Shown piece after piece: positions 4,201-6,745 of a DNA stretch of 6,745 nt. The notes under the pieces were generated by a model. That model did no database searches, was not told the origin of the DNA, and saw only the letters and a list, made by a program, of their open reading frames with translations. Each line of letters starts with the position of its first letter. Within the stretch, counting starts at the first letter, position 1. The position numbers and the translations under genes are program-made. Origin of the DNA: Chloroflexota bacterium (GTDB taxonomy: Bacteria > Chloroflexota > Dormibacteria > Dormibacterales > Dormibacteraceae); the NCBI GenBank assembly GCA_005879675.1, contig VBJE01000080.1, forward strand, positions 1-6,745, given 5' to 3'.

Positions 4201-4947
4201 ATGAGTGAGATCCAGGAGGCGGTGAGGTCGCGATACGCCGGGGCGGCGAAACAACTCGCGGTGCTGCCGCGCGATTCGGCGGCCGGGTGCTGCGCCGTCG
4301 ACGGCCCGGACTGCGGCTGCGCCGGCTCGTACTCGCCGGAAGAGATGAAACAGATCGGCCTGACCGACGCGGTCAGCCTCGGCTGCGGCAACCCGACCGC
4401 GCTCGCCGAGCTCAGTCCGGGAGAGATCGTCCTCGACCTCGGGTCCGGTGCGGGCCTCGATGTCCTCCTGTCCGCGCGGCGAGTCTCGCCCGGCGGTCAC
4501 GCGTACGGCGTTGACATGACGGACGAGATGCTCGAGCTGGCGAACCGGAACCGGGATCACGCCCGGTTCAAGAACGCCACCTTTCTCAAGGGGTCGATCG
4601 ACAAGGTTCCGCTGCCCGACGCCTCGGTTGACGTCGTCATCTCCAACTGCGTCATCAACCTAGCCGAAGACAAGGGAGCGGTGATCCAAGAGGCATTTCG
4701 CGTGCTGCGGCCTGGCGGCCGCCTGGCCGTCGCCGACATGGTGGAGCTCGAAGCCCTGAGCCCGGAGGTCAAGAGGCGGCTCGACTCGTGGGCCGGCTGC
4801 ATCTCCGGCACGATCCCGATCGAGGAGTACCGCGCGGCGCTTGTCGGGGCAGGTTTCGTCGACGTCGAGTTCGACGTGCACGCGACCCAGATGCTGCCGG
4901 ACGTGGGCAAGGTCGGGAGCGCTTACATCCGCGCGCGCAAACGTTAA
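4201..4947 (+). CDS. arsM: As(III) S-adenosylmethionine methyltransferase
   Basis: This 248-residue class I SAM methyltransferase is of the ArsM/AS3MT type, which methylates As(III) to mono-, di- and volatile trimethylarsine in the cytoplasm. Motif I, VLDLGSGAGLDV (77-88), binds SAM; the acidic residue ending strand 2 is Asp105 (YGVDMTDEML). The three family-defining cysteines are present: Cys62 (SLGCGNP), Cys150 (VISNCVINL) and Cys200 (WAGCISG), corresponding by motif to Cys72, Cys174 and Cys224 of the Cyanidioschyzon enzyme. An N-terminal cysteine cluster (Cys30, Cys31, Cys38, Cys40) may assist arsenite capture. VLRPGGRLAVAD (168-179) is the usual post-motif segment. At 248 residues it lacks the extended C-terminal domain of longer ArsM proteins, giving a compact form. 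It is expressed from an ArsR-controlled promoter divergent from arsR, so arsenite should induce it. A 53-codon basic protein gene follows after six bases. Confidence 0.95.
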   Translation: MSEIQEAVRSRYAGAAKQLAVLPRDSAAGCCAVDGPDCGCAGSYSPEEMKQIGLTDAVSLGCGNPTALAELSPGEIVLDLGSGAGLDVLLSARRVSPGGHAYGVDMTDEMLELANRNRDHARFKNATFLKGSIDKVPLPDASVDVVISNCVINLAEDKGAVIQEAFRVLRPGGRLAVADMVELEALSPEVKRRLDSWAGCISGTIPIEEYRAALVGAGFVDVEFDVHATQMLPDVGKVGSAYIRARKR

Positions 4948-4953
4948 GGACGT

Positions 4954-5115
4954 ATGGCTACCGCAAAGCAGACAACCGCAGCGCGACGAAACATCAAGAA
5001 GGCGGCGGCGGCGGCGAAACGCAAGCGGACGATCTCCAAGCTGCCGAAGAGCACGCGCACGGCTCTCGCCAAGCAGGCGAACAAGGTCAAGCGCGAGAAG
5101 GCGCGCTCTCGCTGA
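4954..5115 (+). CDS. Small Lys/Arg/Ala-rich protein, histone H1-like composition
   Basis: A 53-residue frame begins six bases after the arsM stop. The product is very basic: a helical-looking ARRNIKKAAAAAKRKR block (about 10-25), then TISKLPKSTRTALAKQANKVKREKARSR, with almost no acidic residues and no Cys, Trp or membrane segment. This resembles small uncharacterised nucleoid- or ribosome-associated proteins of soil bacteria with a KRTI..LP..TR.ALGK pattern, which I recall but cannot name. DNA or RNA binding is inferred from composition. AAGGA overlaps the arsM stop and lies three bases before the ATG, a rather tight but usable spacing, consistent with translational coupling. Its last 29 bases overlap the end of the convergent dehydrogenase gene, with no terminator between them. 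Codon phasing (Lys AAG, Arg CGC, Ala GCG) supports real coding. Confidence 0.65.
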   Translation: MATAKQTTAARRNIKKAAAAAKRKRTISKLPKSTRTALAKQANKVKREKARSR

Positions 5116-6148
5116 TCCGCGCGAGCGCAATCTGCCGCGCGGCGGCATCGGTGCTGATGCCGTCGCGTTCCGCCCGCCGCAGGATCTCGCCGACGGCGTC
5201 GCCGATTCCGGCGAGCTTGGCGTCCAGCGTGTCGCGGGACCAGTGCAGGTCCTCGATGCCTCCGCCATGGAGCACACCGCCTGCGTTGATGACGAAGTCG
5301 GGCGCGTAGGCGATGCCCCTCTCCCGAAGGCGATACGCGTCTTCGGGCGTCTCGAGCTGGTTGTTGGCGCCTCCCGCGATCGCGCGGCAGCGCAGGCCCG
5401 GGATCGAACGCGCGTTGAGGATCGCTCCAACAGCGCAGGGGGAGAGGATGTCGCACTCCGTGGTCAGGGCGGCGTCGGACGCGACGGTCTGGATGCCCTT
5501 GTCGCGCAAGCTGTCAAGGCGCTTCTGGTCGACGTCGGTGGCGATCACCGTCGCGTCGGCCTCCATGAGCAGCTCGATGAGGTGCCCTCCGACACCGCCC
5601 GCGCCCTGCACCAGCACCGTGCGCCTGCTGAGGTCGTCCGAGCCGAACGCGTACCGGCAGGTCGCCCGGATGCCGTGGAGCACGCCGACGGCGGTGTCGG
5701 GCGCGGTGTCGCCGGACCCTCCAGCTGCTTCTGTCTTGCAGAACACGTAGGGCGTCACCTCGGCGATGACGTCCATGTCCGCCGCCGACGTGTTCATGTC
5801 GGGCGCGCAGCTGTACAGGCCGCCGAGCGAGTTGATGAACGCGCCGTACTCATGGAGGAGATGGCGCCTGGCCTCGCCATGCGGGAGCTCGGGCGTGGGC
5901 AGCGCGATGACCGCCTTGCCGCCGCCGTGCGGAAACTGCACGCTCGCGAACTTCAGGGTCATCGCCTCGGAAAGGCGCATTCCGTCGGCGAGCGCATCCT
6001 CGATGCGCGGGTAGTGCTTCATCCGGGTGCCGCCGGCCGCGGGGCCGAGGCGCGTGGAATGGACGCAGACGAACATCCACGCGCCGCTTTCGCGATCGCG
6101 GTGGATCGAGACTGACTCGCCGTCCCAGGAAGCGAGGAGGTCTTTCAC
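5087..6148 (-). CDS. Leu/Phe/Val dehydrogenase (Glu/Leu/Phe/Val dehydrogenase family)
   Basis: This 353-residue enzyme belongs to the NAD-dependent amino acid dehydrogenase family, catalysing reversible oxidative deamination of a branched or aromatic L-amino acid to the 2-oxo acid and ammonia. Length matches leucine dehydrogenase. Landmarks: GGTRM (39-43), the substrate- and catalysis-linked lysines Lys66 (MTLKFA) and Lys78 (PHGGGKAVIALP), catalytic Asp117 (SCAPDMNTS), the dinucleotide loop GAGGVG (182-187) with Asp205 ending strand 2, favouring NAD over NADP, and the SPCAVGAILN / AGGANNQL segments typical of the family. Substrate preference among Leu, Val and Phe cannot be read here. The start is GTG at 6148, with TACACT seven bases upstream, a leaderless arrangement, and no Shine-Dalgarno. 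A hairpin separates it from the upstream small gene, so it probably has its own promoter. Likely roles are branched-chain amino acid catabolism or supply of branched fatty-acid precursors. Confidence 0.92.
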   Translation of the reverse strand: MKDLLASWDGESVSIHRDRESGAWMFVCVHSTRLGPAAGGTRMKHYPRIEDALADGMRLSEAMTLKFASVQFPHGGGKAVIALPTPELPHGEARRHLLHEYGAFINSLGGLYSCAPDMNTSAADMDVIAEVTPYVFCKTEAAGGSGDTAPDTAVGVLHGIRATCRYAFGSDDLSRRTVLVQGAGGVGGHLIELLMEADATVIATDVDQKRLDSLRDKGIQTVASDAALTTECDILSPCAVGAILNARSIPGLRCRAIAGGANNQLETPEDAYRLRERGIAYAPDFVINAGGVLHGGGIEDLHWSRDTLDAKLAGIGDAVGEILRRAERDGISTDAAARQIALARISESAPSRA

Positions 6149-6155
6149 AGATCCG

Positions 6156-6161
6156 AGTGTA
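6156..6161 (-). promoter_or_regulatory. Leaderless-type -10 box (TACACT) of the dehydrogenase gene
   Basis: On the minus strand TACACT is followed by seven bases and then the GTG at 6148, so transcription would start at the initiation codon. The -35 region falls in the upstream hairpin and shows no TTGACA. The hexamer is identical to the one before the gene at 54. Confidence 0.5.
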
Positions 6162-6173
6162 TCGGCGCTTAAG

Positions 6174-6198
6174 CCCCTCTCCCCGAGGGGGAGAGGGG
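6174..6198. terminator. Strong 11-bp hairpin, dispersed-repeat terminator
   Basis: CCCCTCTCCCC (6174-6184) and GGGGAGAGGGG (6188-6198) are perfect complements around a GAG loop. The hairpin starts five bases after the stop of the small minus-strand gene (6203) and lies between it and the dehydrogenase promoter, so it probably terminates the small gene. No T-tract follows on the minus strand (CTTAAG). The core CTCCCCGAGGGG and the flank GCTTAAGCCCCT recur near 2543-2623, indicating a dispersed intergenic repeat. Confidence 0.65.
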
Positions 6199-6202
6199 AA
6201 GT

Positions 6203-6424
6203 TTAGGCAGCCTTGGGGTGCTCGACGACCGCCAGGACACGCGGCGCTACGAACCGAGCGGTGCGAACGACGCCTCCGTTGCGCGTCAGCTCGCGGACCT
6301 CGACGCTCGTGCGCGAGCTGCGCACCTCGATGCTGCGGCCGGCGCGGGTCGCCTCGATGACGTACTCACGCGCGACGCCGCCTCCGGCGTCGACGAGGAC
6401 CTCGACGAAATCTCCTTTTGCCAT
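6203..6424 (-). CDS. Small conserved hypothetical protein, beta-rich
   Basis: A 73-residue soluble protein, MAKGDFVEVLVDAGGG at the start and APRVLAVVEHPKAA at the end. Alternating hydrophobic residues (VEVLV, YVIEA, SIEVRSS, TSVEVREL, VVRTARF, RVLAVVE) predict a small all-beta fold of five or six strands. No Cys, no membrane segment, no catalytic motif; I do not recognise a named domain. The composition and strand rhythm support a real protein, as does the following hairpin. The ATG at 6424 has only a weak GATAGG upstream. It is divergent from the uracil-DNA glycosylase gene with 48 bases between starts, so the two could share regulation. Confidence 0.6.
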   Translation of the reverse strand: MAKGDFVEVLVDAGGGVAREYVIEATRAGRSIEVRSSRTSVEVRELTRNGGVVRTARFVAPRVLAVVEHPKAA

Positions 6425-6438
6425 GCCTATCTGTTATT

Positions 6439-6448
6439 CCCAATTGGG
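6439..6448. repeat. Palindrome CCCAATTGGG in the divergent gap
   Basis: A perfect 10-bp palindrome with an AT core lies 14 bases upstream of the start at 6424 (-) and 24 bases upstream of the start at 6473 (+). It is a candidate operator for the divergent pair, with no independent support. Confidence 0.3.
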
Positions 6449-6453
6449 GGCGA

Positions 6454-6499
6454 ACTCAGGCGTTCTATCTGAGTGACCGCGCAGCCGCCTGAGAACGCC
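6454..6499 (+). promoter_or_regulatory. Competing hairpins around the glycosylase start codon
   Basis: ACTCAG (6454-6459) can pair with CTGAGT (6469-6474), which contains the GTG start. Alternatively CTCAGGCG (6455-6462) pairs with CGCCTGAG (6486-6493), or GGCGTTCT (6459-6466) with AGAACGCC (6492-6499). These are exact complements and mutually exclusive, so the leader could fold in ways that hide or free the start codon. The function is inference, and it requires transcription to begin upstream of 6454. Confidence 0.35.
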
Positions 6500-6745
6500 A
6501 GAACCGTCGAGCTGCTGAAGGAAGCCGCGGCGTCCTGCCGAGGCTGCGATCTGTGGGCCAACGCCACCCAGACCGTCTTCGGCGACGGGCGAGAGGGCGC
6601 GAAGATGATGCTGGTCGGCGAGCAGCCCGGCGACCAGGAGGACCTGCAGGGCAAGCCGTTTGTGGGCCCGGCCGGACGCCTGCTGGAAAAGGCGCTGGAC
6701 GAGGCCGGCATCGACCGCCGGCGCGTCTACGTCACCAACGCGGTC
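6473..6745 (+). CDS. UdgX-like uracil-DNA glycosylase, 3' end outside window
   Basis: The first 91 codons of a family 4/UdgX-type uracil-DNA glycosylase run off the right edge. CRGCDL (22-27) gives the first two cysteines, C-x2-C, of the [4Fe-4S] site; ATQTVFG (31-37) is the conserved follow-on. Motif A, LVGEQPGDQEDLQGKPFVGPAGRLL (47-71), contains the water-activating or uracil-pocket segment. Gln in GEQPGDQED, rather than the small residue common in thermophile family 4 enzymes, is the form seen in mycobacterial UdgX, which forms a covalent adduct with uracil-DNA. The UdgX-specific KRRIH insert and the remaining cysteines would lie downstream and cannot be checked. The start is the GTG at 6473, which overlaps an in-frame TGA by nothing but follows it directly, so no longer start is possible in this frame. 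No good Shine-Dalgarno is seen. Confidence 0.88.
   Translation, partial: MTAQPPENARTVELLKEAAASCRGCDLWANATQTVFGDGREGAKMMLVGEQPGDQEDLQGKPFVGPAGRLLEKALDEAGIDRRRVYVTNAV

Noticed and set aside
3777..4391. Upstream extension of the lipoprotein frame through arsR and into arsM
   Set aside because: The frame is open only because of GC-rich sequence; arsR and arsM are clearly coding there, and the lipoprotein signal sequence marks a start at 3776.
4841..6115. 424-codon plus-strand open frame
   Set aside because: It lies antisense to the dehydrogenase and arsM 3' end; its Arg-rich translation has no domain, while the minus strand carries a full set of dehydrogenase motifs.
6157..6360. 67-codon plus-strand frame beginning in the hairpin repeat
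   Set aside because: Its N-terminus (SPSPRGGEG) is a translation of the palindromic repeat and the rest is antisense to the beta-rich small gene.

Overview
The window is GC-rich, densely coded bacterial chromosome: short intergenic gaps, several GTG starts, GC-ending codons in most genes, a mix of Shine-Dalgarno and leaderless-looking starts, and short GC-rich palindromes between genes. The gene set (DUF4013 membrane protein, conserved single-TM actinobacterial-type protein, CgArsR-like ArsR, ArsM, Leu/Val/Phe dehydrogenase, UdgX-type uracil-DNA glycosylase) fits a soil lineage of the Actinobacteriota/Chloroflexota/Dormibacterota kind. That placement is inference; there is no rRNA or other phylogenetic marker here. 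No tRNA, rRNA, CRISPR array, transposase or phage gene was seen.

Layout. (1) 1-698: a leaderless-looking promoter and a DUF4013-like multi-pass membrane protein (+). (2) 699-1173: a converging gene for a small secreted four-cysteine protein (-), with a strong Shine-Dalgarno sequence. (3) 1174-1566: a divergent gap, then a 64-codon basic ORF (+) whose DNA is full of perfect inverted repeats and ends in a GC hairpin; it may be a small protein, a structured RNA, or both. (4) 1567-1911: a DUF5658-like small membrane protein (-). (5) 1912-2111: a 200-base divergent intergenic region with three perfect inverted repeats and a 12-bp tandem duplication at a likely -10 box. (6) 2112-2531: a conserved single-TM protein (+). 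(7) 2532-2627: a palindrome-rich convergent terminator region carrying a repeat that recurs at 6167-6198.

(8) 2628-5115 is the arsenic locus. arsR (-) and arsM (+) are divergent. Between them lie a TTGACA / extended -10 promoter for arsM and, directly downstream of the -10, a perfect 9-6-9 inverted repeat that is almost certainly the ArsR operator. ArsR carries the N-terminal Cys-Cys plus Cys-x-Cys arrangement of the Corynebacterium ArsR type; ArsM has all three catalytic cysteines. A PD40/TolB-like lipoprotein gene lies 23 bases downstream of arsR on the same strand and so is probably co-transcribed and arsenic-responsive. Six bases after arsM is a 53-residue Lys/Arg/Ala-rich, probably nucleic-acid-binding protein. 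The model is arsenite sensing by ArsR, release of the shared operator, and methylation of As(III) by ArsM; the roles of the lipoprotein and the basic protein are open.

(9) 5087-6424: a leaderless-looking Leu/Phe/Val dehydrogenase gene (-), preceded by a strong 11-bp hairpin that ends the upstream small conserved gene (-). (10) 6425-6745: a short divergent region with a palindrome and competing hairpins, then the 5' end of a UdgX-like uracil-DNA glycosylase gene (+) that runs off the window.
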